Of a stretch of 64,000 nt of DNA, positions 8,499-17,593 are shown in pieces. The stretch lies in contig NZ_CP107968.1 in the NCBI RefSeq assembly GCF_036084755.1, positions 3,251,001 to 3,315,000 on the forward strand, written 5' to 3'. How positions within the stretch are numbered: position 1 is the stretch's first letter; each line of letters starts with the position of its first letter. Under the pieces are notes generated by a model that saw only the letters and a program-made list of their open reading frames with translations, did not search any database and was not told the origin of the DNA. Source of the DNA: Streptomyces sp. NBC_00370 (lineage in GTDB: Bacteria; Actinomycetota; Actinomycetes; Streptomycetales; Streptomycetaceae). The position numbers and the translations under genes are program-made.

Positions 8499-9044
8499 GT
8501 GAAATCTGTCCCATGGTGGCAACAACTCGCCGAGCACCTGCTCGCAGAGCCGCTTCCGCGCCGCTGGGCGCACACTCAAGGCGTCGGCCGTAAAGCCGAG
8601 ACCATCGCACACATCGTGGGCGATGAGGCCGATCTGCTGATCGCTTCCGCATGGCTGCACGACATTGGCTACGCTCCCAAGCTCGTAGCGACAGGTTTTC
8701 ACCCTCTCGACGGAGCCCGCTTCCTCCGTGACACCGAACACGCCGACCTCCGCGTGTGCTCGCTGGTCGCCTATCATTCCTGCGCCCATATCGAGGCCCG
8801 CAACCGCAGCCTCGGCGGTGAACTCGCCGCGGAGTTCGAACCTGTCGAAGGGCTGCTCGCCGACGCCCTGATCTATTGCGACATGACCACAACACCGGAC
8901 GGCGAGCCGGTCAACGTCGAGAAACGACTGTCCGAGATCCTGACGCGCTACGGCCCCACGGATGTCGTCGCCGAATCCATCACCGAGGCGACCTCACACA
9001 TCGTGGATTCAGCACGGCGCGTCGAGACTCTCCTCGTCAGATGA
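8499..9044 (+). CDS. HD-domain phosphohydrolase-like protein
   Basis: The 181-residue protein has an HD-superfamily core: H in RWAHTQGV, the HD pair in IASAWLHDIGYAP, and further His and Asp in AYHSCAH and LIYCDMTTTPDG. HD proteins are metal-dependent phosphohydrolases acting on nucleotides or phosphate esters; the substrate here is unknown. The GTG start follows TAGCCT by only six bases, which suggests a leaderless transcript from its own promoter, though only 23 bases separate it from the upstream gene. Its end overlaps the end of the convergent gene at 9037. Confidence 0.75.
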   Translation: MKSVPWWQQLAEHLLAEPLPRRWAHTQGVGRKAETIAHIVGDEADLLIASAWLHDIGYAPKLVATGFHPLDGARFLRDTEHADLRVCSLVAYHSCAHIEARNRSLGGELAAEFEPVEGLLADALIYCDMTTTPDGEPVNVEKRLSEILTRYGPTDVVAESITEATSHIVDSARRVETLLVR

Positions 9045-9501
9045 CCGCACGCCGCGAACGGACCAGTTTCCCCTGTTCGTCGCGGTTCCAGTGGCAGCCG
9101 GCACTATCGAGAAACTCGATCTCCACCGGCTCAGGCTCGACGTACGAGCGCAGCCATTCGCTCGGTGCGGGACGGCGTACGGTCTGGCCGGGCGGAACGA
9201 GACCGATGAACTCGGTGCGGGACTCTTCTCCGGCCGGCGCGGGCAGCGGGAGGTCGACCTCGTATATGGGCATGTCACTCGCATTGTGGACGTGCAGCGC
9301 CAGGTCTCGGGTGCCGTCGTCCCGACGGTACGCCTCGACCCACGCGCTGACTCGCGCCGCCTGAGCGCGGCGGGCTTCTTCGTCGCGCTCTGCCTCGCGG
9401 CGGTGTTCACGCCGGAGAAGAACGAATCCCGTGCCGAAGGCACCGACGGTGCCGATGGAGGAGAAGACGTCGGCTGCCGTGTTGAGCCAGTCGTCACCCA
9501 A
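9037..9501 (-). CDS. Small N-terminally anchored membrane protein, unknown function
   Basis: The 154-residue protein has one N-terminal membrane segment (about residues 8-30, AADVFSSIGTVGAFGTGFVL), a charged Arg/Glu/Ala stretch that may be helical, and a soluble C-terminal part with an apparent beta-rich fold. I do not recognise the family. Its start overlaps the stop of the upstream Nudix gene by 8 bases, so it is the third gene of an HTH-Nudix-membrane protein operon. Its 3' end overlaps the HD gene by 8 bases. Confidence 0.68.
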   Translation of the reverse strand: MGDDWLNTAADVFSSIGTVGAFGTGFVLLRREHRREAERDEEARRAQAARVSAWVEAYRRDDGTRDLALHVHNASDMPIYEVDLPLPAPAGEESRTEFIGLVPPGQTVRRPAPSEWLRSYVEPEPVEIEFLDSAGCHWNRDEQGKLVRSRRAVI

Positions 9502-9982
9502 GCTGGGGAAGCCCCTCGCCTTGCACGTACGCCTCGACGCGCCGGCGCATGGAGCGGTCCATCTTCAGTTCGTCCACCTTGTGGCGTGGCACCCACGCCA
9601 CTTCGCGAGACTCGTCGCTCGGGGTCGGATCACCACTGAGGTACCGCGCGGTGAAGACGATGGAGAATTCCTGCCGTACCTCGTCATTACTGGTGTAGTG
9701 GATGACATGCCGCGGATCGGTGTAGATCCCGACCAGTCCGTTGATCTGGCAGTGAATTCCGGTCTCTTCGAGGGTTTCGCGCACCGCAGTTTGCGTGATG
9801 GATTCTCCAAAATCCATTGCGCCGCCGGGCACAGCCCAGTTTCCGTTGTCGCTACGGCGGATCATGAGAATGTGTCCCGCGTCGTCGGTCACGACGACAT
9901 TCGCTGACGGGACGATGCTGTTGGCCGTAGGCGCGCTCGGATCGTCGAAGTAGTCGAATCGCGTCGGCATTTCCCTCGTCAC
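9494..9982 (-). CDS. Nudix hydrolase
   Basis: The 162-residue protein contains a complete Nudix box: GGAMDFGESITQTAVRETLE followed by ETGI, matching Gx5Ex7REUxEExGU. Nudix enzymes hydrolyse nucleoside diphosphate derivatives; the MutT-like substrate cannot be told from sequence. The GTG start overlaps the TGA of the upstream HTH gene by four bases (GTGA) with AGGA just before it, so synthesis of regulator and hydrolase is coupled. The pairing suggests the regulator may sense the substrate or product (inference). Confidence 0.88.
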   Translation of the reverse strand: MTREMPTRFDYFDDPSAPTANSIVPSANVVVTDDAGHILMIRRSDNGNWAVPGGAMDFGESITQTAVRETLEETGIHCQINGLVGIYTDPRHVIHYTSNDEVRQEFSIVFTARYLSGDPTPSDESREVAWVPRHKVDELKMDRSMRRRVEAYVQGEGLPQLG

Positions 9983-10716
9983 TCCATTTCCTGCGCTCGA
10001 CCCCAGACCTGCTCGAAACTCTCCACGTAGTTGGTGACCATGCTGCCCCCGGCGACCTTGCGCAGATGGATCACCGGGGCCTGCGCCGCCGGGAAGCCGT
10101 AGATGTGGGTGTTGACGAGCAGTTGATCGTCCGCCCGATAGATCGAGTTGTACAGGATCGTCTCGTGCAGCCGGAAGTCGATGCCCTCGACGTTCCGTAA
10201 CCGCCTGTACATCACGAGAGCGTTTCTGATCTTCGCGGCCATGGCGTCTTCAAGGCCCTCGTCCGTGCCTCGCTGGGCCACGGCGGCGCTGTTGGGGTCA
10301 CCGAGCAGTATCCGCACCCGTACGCCCGTATCGGCCTTGGCGCGTAAGACCCTGTGGATACCGGAGTCCTCGGACAGGAAGAGGCCGCTGAAGACCAGGA
10401 CACCGATCTCGTGCTCCGCCGTCTCGAACATGCGCCGCCACAGGTCGGACGGCACTGACCAGCGGTGCGGATAGACAGTGACGATCTCACTCTCGGACGC
10501 GCCCGCGATCTGATCAGGCGTCAGCGCGTCCGGCCACAGATAGGTCTCGTCCAGGCCAAGCTGCGCGGCGACGGCGTACCGATGCCGCCGGTACGGCGTA
10601 CGGCCGGTCGTGACCCAACGCTCGACGGTCTTGGCGTCCACGTCGATCGTGGTCGCCAACTCGTCCAGGGTGAGCCCGCGTTCGAGTAACGCGGCACGGA
10701 GGCGCTCATTCTGCAT
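9979..10716 (-). CDS. HTH regulator with C-terminal DUF5919/PLD-like domain, copy 2
   Basis: This 245-residue paralogue of the protein at 6571-7308 has an N-terminal helix-turn-helix (LDELATTIDVDAKTVERWV) and the same type of C-terminal domain (VRVRILLGDPNSA, AMAAKIRNALVMYRRL, LYNSIYRADDQLLVNTHIYG, NYVESFEQVW). It heads an operon with the Nudix hydrolase and membrane protein. GACGTC-containing motifs 10-50 bases upstream are plausible autoregulatory sites. The identical length and the position at the other end of the island suggest the two copies arose by duplication or control the same set of genes. Confidence 0.78.
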   Translation of the reverse strand: MQNERLRAALLERGLTLDELATTIDVDAKTVERWVTTGRTPYRRHRYAVAAQLGLDETYLWPDALTPDQIAGASESEIVTVYPHRWSVPSDLWRRMFETAEHEIGVLVFSGLFLSEDSGIHRVLRAKADTGVRVRILLGDPNSAAVAQRGTDEGLEDAMAAKIRNALVMYRRLRNVEGIDFRLHETILYNSIYRADDQLLVNTHIYGFPAAQAPVIHLRKVAGGSMVTNYVESFEQVWGRAQEME

Positions 10717-10724
10717 GCATCAAC

Positions 10725-10766
10725 CTCAAGACGTCACGAGACGACACCACGATAGGCGGGACGTCT
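10725..10766. promoter_or_regulatory. Candidate operator shared by the two HTH paralogues, site 2
   Basis: CTCAAGACG (10725-10733) and GGGACGTCT (10758-10766, the reverse complement of AGACGTCCC) lie immediately upstream of the copy-2 start at 10716. Both 9-mers also occur upstream of copy 1. The palindromic core GACGTC appears twice in this segment. Confidence 0.4.
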
Positions 10767-10862
10767 CGCACACGTCCAGCCATGTAGTGATGACGTACCG
10801 CACTCGGGGCGCACTGTGCGTGATGTCGCCGTCGGGCCGGCCCCGGAGGCCCGGACACGACT

Positions 10863-10895
10863 GAGGCCCCGCTGCCGGGTGGGCAGCGGGGCCTC
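10863..10895 (-). terminator. Terminator downstream of ssrA
   Basis: A perfect 14-bp stem (GAGGCCCCGCTGCC with its complement, five-base loop) starts 19 bases past the mature tmRNA 3' end. There is no clear U tract, as is common in Streptomyces. Confidence 0.85.
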
Positions 10896-10913
10896 GGCCT
10901 CACATGGGGTTTG

Positions 10914-11297
10914 TGGAGATGGCGGGAATCGAACCCGCGTCCAACGGTGCGGAATCAGGACTTCTCCGAGCGCAGTCCGCTGCGATTTTCTCGGCCCCGG
11001 AGATCACGCGGACAAGTCTCCGACGGGCTCAGTCACTGTTTGATTTCCCTGCAAGTCCCGTGACCGGGCCTACAGGTTTAGTCCCCTAGCTGATGCCAGG
11101 ATCCGGGTCGGGAACACTCCCGGGCTGACACTCCGCGGAGTCTTCGCTAGCTGCTAATTAGGCAGCAAGTGCGAAGGCGGAGGAATCGCGCTTAGAATTG
11201 GCGATTGTTTTTTGCGACATATGGTTAACGAGATCATTGCCGCTTTCTCGGCTCGCTTCCCCTGCTTCGACATCCGCTGTCGAAACCGATCATCCCC
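10914..11297 (-). ncRNA. ssrA: Transfer-messenger RNA (tmRNA)
   Basis: On the minus strand the RNA begins GGGGATGATCGGTTTCGACA and ends with a tRNA-like T arm (GGTTCGATTCCCGCC) and CATCTCCA. The two ends pair as a 7-bp acceptor stem with one G-U pair. The 3' CCA is not encoded: CAA follows the discriminator A. The tag reading frame at 11158-11202 encodes ANSKRDSSAFALAA and a TAA stop. The RNA tags and releases stalled ribosomes together with SmpB, whose gene lies about 100 bases upstream on the same strand. The length of about 384 nt is typical. Confidence 0.95.
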
Positions 11298-11399
11298 ATG
11301 TTTTGTTTTCAACTCGTGCACCCGCTACGAGGTGCACGACCCATCGTACGTGATCAACAGGGCCGAGGGCCACCGTATTCCCACCAGGGGCGCGCGGCG

Positions 11400-11879
11400 T
11401 CAGGCCTGCTGCTTGCGCTTGACCGCCGAGACGGCCCGGTCCGTCTCGCGCCGGTCCTGCCGCTCCCGCAGCGTCTGGCGCTTGTCGTACTCCTTCTTGC
11501 CCTTGGCCAGCGCGATCTCGACCTTGGCCCGGCCGTCCTTGAAGTACAGGGCGAGGGGCACGATCGTGTGACCCGATTCCTGCGACTTGGACTCCAGCTT
11601 GTCGATCTCGGCCCGGTGCATCAGCAGCTTGCGCTTACGCCGTGCGGTGTGGTTCGTCCACGTTCCCTGGCTGTACTCAGGAACATGGACATGGTGGAGC
11701 CATGCCTCATGTCCGTCAATCTGGACGAACCCGTCCGTCAACGACGCCCGCCCCTGACGCAGCGACTTCACTTCCGTGCCCGTGAGCACGAGACCGCACT
11801 CGTAGGTGTCGAGAATCAGGTAGTCGTGCCGCGCCTTCTTGTTCTGGGCGATGATTTTGCGCCCTTTTTCCTTTGCCAT
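11400..11879 (-). CDS. smpB: SsrA-binding protein SmpB
   Basis: The 159-residue protein matches SmpB throughout: [38 protein letters not shown], the central [20 protein letters not shown], and the basic C-terminal tail that folds in the ribosomal mRNA channel. It delivers tmRNA to stalled ribosomes. It follows the S41 protease gene by 34 bases and precedes ssrA, so the two partners of trans-translation are adjacent. Confidence 0.97.
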   Translation of the reverse strand: MAKEKGRKIIAQNKKARHDYLILDTYECGLVLTGTEVKSLRQGRASLTDGFVQIDGHEAWLHHVHVPEYSQGTWTNHTARRKRKLLMHRAEIDKLESKSQESGHTIVPLALYFKDGRAKVEIALAKGKKEYDKRQTLRERQDRRETDRAVSAVKRKQQA

Positions 11880-11913
11880 AGTCCTGCCATTTTCTCACTA
11901 CGGCGCAACTTCT

Positions 11914-13107
11914 TTACGCCGTGCCGCCGAGGCCGCTGAGGACCGTCTGCGCCTGCTGTCCGGCATGGTCGCTCGCCGCGAGATCCGGGGTGATTCCCCT
12001 GCCGTCGACCGTATGCCCCGCGGGCGTGCGGTAATGGCCGACGGTCAGCTCGGCGACCGAGCCGTCCGGCAGCGTGCTCGGCATCTGGACCGAGCCCTTG
12101 CCGAACGTACGCGAGCCGACGGTGATGGATCGTCCGCGGTCCTGGAGGGCGCCGGTGACCAGCTCGGCCGCGCTCATCGTGCCGCTGTCGACCAGCACCA
12201 CCACGGGGCGTCCGGTGTCGCCGCCCGGGTCCGCGTACAACGCCCGCTGGGCGCCTTTTATGTCGTACGTCGCGACGAGGCCGCCGTCGAGGAAGGCCGA
12301 AGCGGCCTTGACCGCCTCCGAGACCAGCCCGCCGCCGTTGCCCCGCAGGTCGAGCAGTATGCCGGCGCCGCGCGGCGCGTCCCGTACGGCGTCGCGCACC
12401 TGCTCGCCCGAGCCCTTCGTGAACGCGTCGACCTTGATCATCCGGGCCCCGCCGGTCAGCTTGCCGACCGTGACGGACTCGGTCGACAGCCGGGCGCGGC
12501 GCAGCGTACGGGTCCAGCGGTGTCCCGCGCGCTCAAGACCGAGGACGACGGGAGTACCGGCGCCGGCGCTCTTGCCCGCCCCGCCCTCCCCCAGCGCGTC
12601 GCCGCGCAGCAGCGCCATCACGTCCGTGACGGGCCGGCTGGCCACATCCGCGCCGTCGATGTCCCTGACCGTGTCGCCCGCCCTGATACCGGCTCCCGCG
12701 GCGGGGCCGCCGGGGTGCACCCGGGTGACTTCCATCAGCCCCCCGGCCGTACGCCGGGCGCTGAGGCCCACTCCGGTGTACTCACCGTCGAGGGCCTGCT
12801 CGAACTCCTCGTACTCGCCCTTGTCGTACACGGCGCCCCAGCGGTCCCCGCTGCGGCTGACGACCTCCTCGGCCGCTTCCGTGCCCGACTTGCCGTCGGC
12901 CATCGCCTTGGCCGCAGCCGCGGCGACCTCGCCGCTGTCGACCGTCGAGGCGACGGCGCGCGTCGGGATGACGGGCGGCGTCGAATCGGCCTGCGGCAGG
13001 GAGTTGGTCGCGGCGGCGGTGGCGAGCGCACTCGCGAACACCAATGTCAGGACCGCCCCGCGGCGGACTCCGCGGGGCCCGAAATGGGGTGACTCCGATC
13101 CGGACAT
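11914..13107 (-). CDS. S41-family C-terminal processing protease
   Basis: The 397-residue exported or membrane-anchored protease has an N-terminal signal/anchor (RRGAVLTLVFASALATAAAT), a PDZ domain at about 115-190 (VHPGGPAAGAGIRAGDTVRD) and an S41 catalytic domain. The Ser is in DSGTMSAAELVTGAL and the Lys in SRTFGKGSVQMPS. Such proteases trim or degrade envelope proteins by their C termini. It lies 67 bases after ftsX, a common actinobacterial arrangement, so a link to division-site wall remodelling is plausible. No clear ribosome binding site precedes this ATG; an upstream start at 13215 is less likely because it would displace the signal sequence. Confidence 0.88.
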   Translation of the reverse strand: MSGSESPHFGPRGVRRGAVLTLVFASALATAAATNSLPQADSTPPVIPTRAVASTVDSGEVAAAAAKAMADGKSGTEAAEEVVSRSGDRWGAVYDKGEYEEFEQALDGEYTGVGLSARRTAGGLMEVTRVHPGGPAAGAGIRAGDTVRDIDGADVASRPVTDVMALLRGDALGEGGAGKSAGAGTPVVLGLERAGHRWTRTLRRARLSTESVTVGKLTGGARMIKVDAFTKGSGEQVRDAVRDAPRGAGILLDLRGNGGGLVSEAVKAASAFLDGGLVATYDIKGAQRALYADPGGDTGRPVVVLVDSGTMSAAELVTGALQDRGRSITVGSRTFGKGSVQMPSTLPDGSVAELTVGHYRTPAGHTVDGRGITPDLAASDHAGQQAQTVLSGLGGTA

Positions 13108-13174
13108 GGCGTTGAGTCTAGGACAACGCAGCGCGACGGACCGGAGCTTGGCGACACCACGCCAGGGGCGCTTG

Positions 13175-14095
13175 TCACACCCTGAGGTACTTGCGCAGTG
13201 CGACGAGAGCCGCAACTGCCGGCATCAGCAGACCGATCGCGAGCACCAGCGGCAGCTTCGAGAACACCGCGTCCCAGCCGATGAACCTGACGAGCTCCAT
13301 CTTGTGGGACAGGTCGAGACCGCTGTCGATCAGGAAGTACCGCCCCAGCATGAGCATTCCGCACGCGACCACACCGCCGATCAGTCCGGCGAACGCGGCC
13401 TCCATGATGAACGGCGTCTGGATGTAGAAGCTGGAGGCGCCGACGAGCCGCATGATGCCGGTCTCGCGCCGTCTGCTGAACGCCGACACCCGCACGGTGT
13501 TGACGATCAGCATCAGCGCGATCACCAGCATCAGCGCCATGACACAGAGCGCGGCGATGTTCATGCCGTTCATCAGCGAGAAGAGGTTCTGCAGGATGTC
13601 GCGCTGGTCCTGGACGGACTGCACGCCGTCCCGGCCGGCGAAGGCGGTCGCCACCACCTTGTACTTCTCGGGGTCCTTGAGCTTGACGCGGAAGGACTCC
13701 TCCATCTGGTCCGGGGTGATCGTGCTGGCGAAGGCCGTGTCGCCGTACTGCTCCCGGTAGTGCTTGTACGCCTCGTCGGAGTCCTCGTGGTGGACGGACT
13801 CGACGATGTTGCTCATCTTCTTCAGATCGGCCTCGATCTGGGCCTTCTGCTCGCCTGTGACCGCGCCCTTGGTGCACGCGGGATCGCTCGCCGCATCGCC
13901 CTTGTTGCACAGGAAGATGGAGACGTTGACCTTGTCGTACCAGTAGTCCTTCATCGTGCTGACCTGCTCGCGCATGAGCAGCGCGCCGCCGAACAGGGCG
14001 AGCGAGAGGGCTACGGAGATGACGACTGCGAAGGTCATCGTGAGGTTACGGCGGAGACCTACACCGATCTCCGACAGGACGAACTGGGCGCGCAT
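13175..14095 (-). CDS. ftsX: Cell division ABC transporter permease FtsX
   Basis: The 306-residue protein shows FtsX topology: one N-terminal helix (LTMTFAVVISVALSLALFGG), an extracellular domain of about 130 residues with two Cys (LCNKGDAASDPACTKG), then three C-terminal helices around the cytoplasmic SAFSRRRETGIMRLVGAS. FtsX couples FtsE ATP hydrolysis to activation of wall hydrolases outside the cell. It lies 43 bases downstream of ftsE on the same strand. Confidence 0.96.
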   Translation of the reverse strand: MRAQFVLSEIGVGLRRNLTMTFAVVISVALSLALFGGALLMREQVSTMKDYWYDKVNVSIFLCNKGDAASDPACTKGAVTGEQKAQIEADLKKMSNIVESVHHEDSDEAYKHYREQYGDTAFASTITPDQMEESFRVKLKDPEKYKVVATAFAGRDGVQSVQDQRDILQNLFSLMNGMNIAALCVMALMLVIALMLIVNTVRVSAFSRRRETGIMRLVGASSFYIQTPFIMEAAFAGLIGGVVACGMLMLGRYFLIDSGLDLSHKMELVRFIGWDAVFSKLPLVLAIGLLMPAVAALVALRKYLRV

Positions 14096-14138
14096 GGCGT
14101 CCTTTCAGCTTTGGACGGTCAGTGCTCGACGGGCAGCG

Positions 14139-14828
14139 TCAGTGCTGGTAGCCGTAGACGCCGCGTACCTGGTCGCGCACGAGCCGGCCGCCTTCGAGCT
14201 CGATCACACGCTTGCGCATCTGGTCGACGATGTTCTGGTCGTGGGTGGCCATCACGACGGTCGTACCGGTGCGGTTGATCCGGTCCAGCAGCTTCATGAT
14301 GCCGACGGAGGTCTGCGGGTCCAGGTTGCCGGTGGGCTCGTCCGCGATCAGCAGCATGGGGCGGTTGACGAAGGCCCGCGCGATGGCGACGCGCTGCTGC
14401 TCACCACCGGACAGCTCACCGGGCATCCGGTCTTCCTTGCCGCCGAGGCCGACCAGGTCGAGGACCTGGGGCACGGCCTTGCGGGTCTCCCCGCGCGGCT
14501 TGCCGATGACCTCCTGCGCGAACGCCACGTTCTCGGCGACGGTCTTGTTGGGCAGCAGCCGGAAGTCCTGGAAGACGGTGCCGAGCTGGCGGCGCATCTG
14601 CGGCACCTTCCAGTTGGACAGCCGCGCGAGGTCCTTGCCGAGCACATGGACCATGCCGTGACTCGTGCGCTCCTCGCGCAGGACGAGTCTGAGGAAGGTC
14701 GACTTGCCGGAACCGGACGAACCGACCAGGAAGACGAACTCCCCCTTCTCGATCTCAAGGGAGACATCGCGCAACGCGGGACGGTTCTGCTTCGGGTAAG
14801 TCTTGGAGACGTTGTCGAATCGGATCAC
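14139..14828 (-). CDS. ftsE: Cell division ATP-binding protein FtsE
   Basis: The 229-residue ABC ATPase has Walker [11 protein letters not shown] loop FQDFRLLPN, signature [14 protein letters not shown], Walker [14 protein letters not shown] and the switch His in VVMATHDQ. The family length is about 229, which fits the GTG start at 14828 ([12 protein letters not shown]) with GGTG six bases before. It pairs with FtsX. Confidence 0.96.
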   Translation of the reverse strand: MIRFDNVSKTYPKQNRPALRDVSLEIEKGEFVFLVGSSGSGKSTFLRLVLREERTSHGMVHVLGKDLARLSNWKVPQMRRQLGTVFQDFRLLPNKTVAENVAFAQEVIGKPRGETRKAVPQVLDLVGLGGKEDRMPGELSGGEQQRVAIARAFVNRPMLLIADEPTGNLDPQTSVGIMKLLDRINRTGTTVVMATHDQNIVDQMRKRVIELEGGRLVRDQVRGVYGYQH

Positions 14829-15092
14829 GAGATGCACCACGGTCGGCCGGGAGTAGGTGAGCGTGACCTTACGCGACCCGGACTGGCCCGCGCAGTCCGC
14901 GACCGGAGTTGGGCGGATTATCACGAATGTGGGGCGCCCGCCACCCCTGGCGGACCGTACGGAATCGGGTCGGCCGCGCCGAATCCGGCGGGAACTGGCA
15001 CAGTGGTAAGGGGAACGGTCGCGTTTCCCGGAGCGTTGTGCGGAGAAGGAACACTGTCTGCGGCTGACGCCGCGCGGTGAGGAGGAAAGCGC

Positions 15093-15290
15093 ATGACCTA
15101 CGACAGATTGGTGTGCGCCAACTGCGCGGGGCCCGTGAGCGAGGGCCGCTGCCGCGTTTGCCGTGCCAGCAGGGAGCGGCTCCAGCAGGAAGGCGGGCCG
15201 TTGAGCGGGCTGAGCCCGGTGGCGCTGCTGAGCATGCTGCTGCTTCTGCTGGCCGCCGTGGCACTGGTGGCGACGCACCAGACCGCCTGA
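15093..15290 (+). CDS. Small zinc-ribbon-like single-pass membrane protein
   Basis: The 65-residue protein has two CxxC pairs in its first 35 residues (CANC and CRVC), suggesting a small zinc ribbon. One membrane helix follows ([20 protein letters not shown]). The ATG is preceded by GGAGGAAAGCGC, a strong ribosome binding site, and the gene is followed by a strong hairpin. It is divergent from ftsE. I know of no assigned function. Confidence 0.75.
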   Translation: MTYDRLVCANCAGPVSEGRCRVCRASRERLQQEGGPLSGLSPVALLSMLLLLLAAVALVATHQTA

Positions 15291-15337
15291 GCGCTGCCTG
15301 CGCGCCGCGCGCACTGCCGCGCACTGCCGGATTTCGC

Positions 15338-15372
15338 AGAAGGGCCCGGACGCCTCGCGTCCGGGCCCTTCT
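15338..15372. terminator. Bidirectional terminator between convergent genes
   Basis: A perfect 16-bp stem (AGAAGGGCCCGGACGC and its complement) with a three-base loop lies 48 bases after the small plus-strand gene and 37 bases after the minus-strand surface-protein gene. It can serve both. Confidence 0.9.
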
Positions 15373-15408
15373 GTCAGCTGTACCGCTCGCTGTGAGTTAC
15401 GTCTCCAC

Positions 15409-16086
15409 TCAGGCGGCCGTGCCGCCACCGCGGTTCATGCGGGGCAGGAAACGGAAGCCCACGCCGCCGGCGATCATCACCGCGGCGCCGATGAGCAGGA
15501 ACGAGGTCTCGCCGGCACCGGTCTCGGCCAGCTCGTCCTTGGCCGCACCCTGCTGCACGGGCTTGGAGCCCACGGAGTCGGTGTCGGTGTTGTCCGCGCA
15601 CTCCACGCCGTCCAGCGAGACGGTGCAGGTGCCCGGGTCCGCGCTGTTGCCGCCGCCACCGGTACCCGCGCCCTGGGTGGGCGAGGTGCTGGGCTCGGAC
15701 GGCTTGGTCGGCTCGTCGGTCGGGGAGCCGGTGGGCGGCTCCTCGGTCGGCGGCTCCTCCGTGGGCGGCTCCTCGGTCGGGGGCTCCTCGGTGGGAGGCT
15801 CCTCCGTCGGGGGCTCCTCGGTGGGAGGCTCCTCGGTCGGCGGCTCCTCGGTCGGAGGCTCCTCGGTGGGCGGGTCGGGAATCGTGGTCGGCGGGCCGGT
15901 CGGGTCGTCGTCCGCCAGCGCGCCACCGGCGCCCAGCTGTACGGTCGTGGCGCCCACCTTGGCGGAGGCGCCGAGGTCGACGAGGCCGGCGGCCGACGCC
16001 GCGCCCGCCGCTGTCAGCGAAGCACCCGCGGCGATCACTGCGCCGGCCGCTACGCGCGCCACGCGGATCCGCGTCTTCTTGGTCAT
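15409..16086 (-). CDS. LAETG sortase-anchored surface protein with PPTEE repeats
   Basis: The 225-residue protein has a signal peptide ([19 protein letters not shown], cleavage near ASAA) and a stalk with nine consecutive PPTEE units. It has two Cys ([14 protein letters not shown]) that could form a disulphide. The C-terminal sorting signal is LAETG, then a hydrophobic helix and the basic tail RMNRGG. LAxTG is the substrate motif of class E sortases of Streptomyces, so the protein is predicted to be covalently fixed to peptidoglycan. The ATG at 16086 is preceded by CAGGCAG; an in-frame ATG at 16119 lacks a ribosome binding site. Confidence 0.87.
   Translation of the reverse strand: MTKKTRIRVARVAAGAVIAAGASLTAAGAASAAGLVDLGASAKVGATTVQLGAGGALADDDPTGPPTTIPDPPTEEPPTEEPPTEEPPTEEPPTEEPPTEEPPTEEPPTEEPPTEEPPTGSPTDEPTKPSEPSTSPTQGAGTGGGGNSADPGTCTVSLDGVECADNTDTDSVGSKPVQQGAAKDELAETGAGETSFLLIGAAVMIAGGVGFRFLPRMNRGGGTAA
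15731..15865 (-). repeat. Nine-unit 15-bp coding tandem repeat
   Basis: Nine consecutive 15-bp units of the form GTSGGNGGCTCCTCS (plus-strand reading) encode PPTEE on the minus strand. Units differ only at a few, mostly synonymous, positions, so copy number may vary between strains by slippage or recombination. Confidence 0.9.
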
Positions 16087-16308
16087 CTGCCTGGTACCCC
16101 CAGTAGCTTCATTCGTCATTGGTGCAGCGTCCGGGGCAGCGGCTGCTGGGGGTCTGTTCACTGGTCTCCCCCGCCCGCACGCGCCCCAGGAATACGCATG
16201 CCACGCGCCAGCTTTCCCAGTTTTCATATACGCGTCAAGGCGGTTGCGCGCGCGATGACCCGAATCGCGACGGTTGTCCGGCAGGCCCTGATGTAACTGT
16301 GACACAAA

Positions 16309-16341
16309 GAGGAACTGCCGCTTCCAGAGCGGCAGTTCCTC
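16309..16341 (-). terminator. Terminator downstream of prfB
   Basis: A perfect 14-bp stem (GAGGAACTGCCGCT and its complement) with a five-base loop lies about 40 bases after the prfB stop. Confidence 0.88.
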
Positions 16342-16381
16342 GGTCGACTTGGTGGCCGGCCGATGTCGGCCGGCGGGGAGA

Positions 16382-17488
<1,107 letters not shown>

Positions 17489-17593
17489 GGGTCCAGCGTA
17501 ACGGCTGAGCGGAAGAACCCCTCCCCCCGCTGCCCCACCGCTGTCCCCGGCCCGTACGACGGGCCGTCCGGCACCCCTTACCGCAGGGCCGTA

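Noticed and set aside
10904..11571. Open frames over the ssrA region on the plus strand
   Set aside because: They are antisense to tmRNA and smpB.
15731..15865. Short repeated units that could suggest a CRISPR array
   Set aside because: The units are contiguous 15-mers without spacers and encode PPTEE in a secreted protein.
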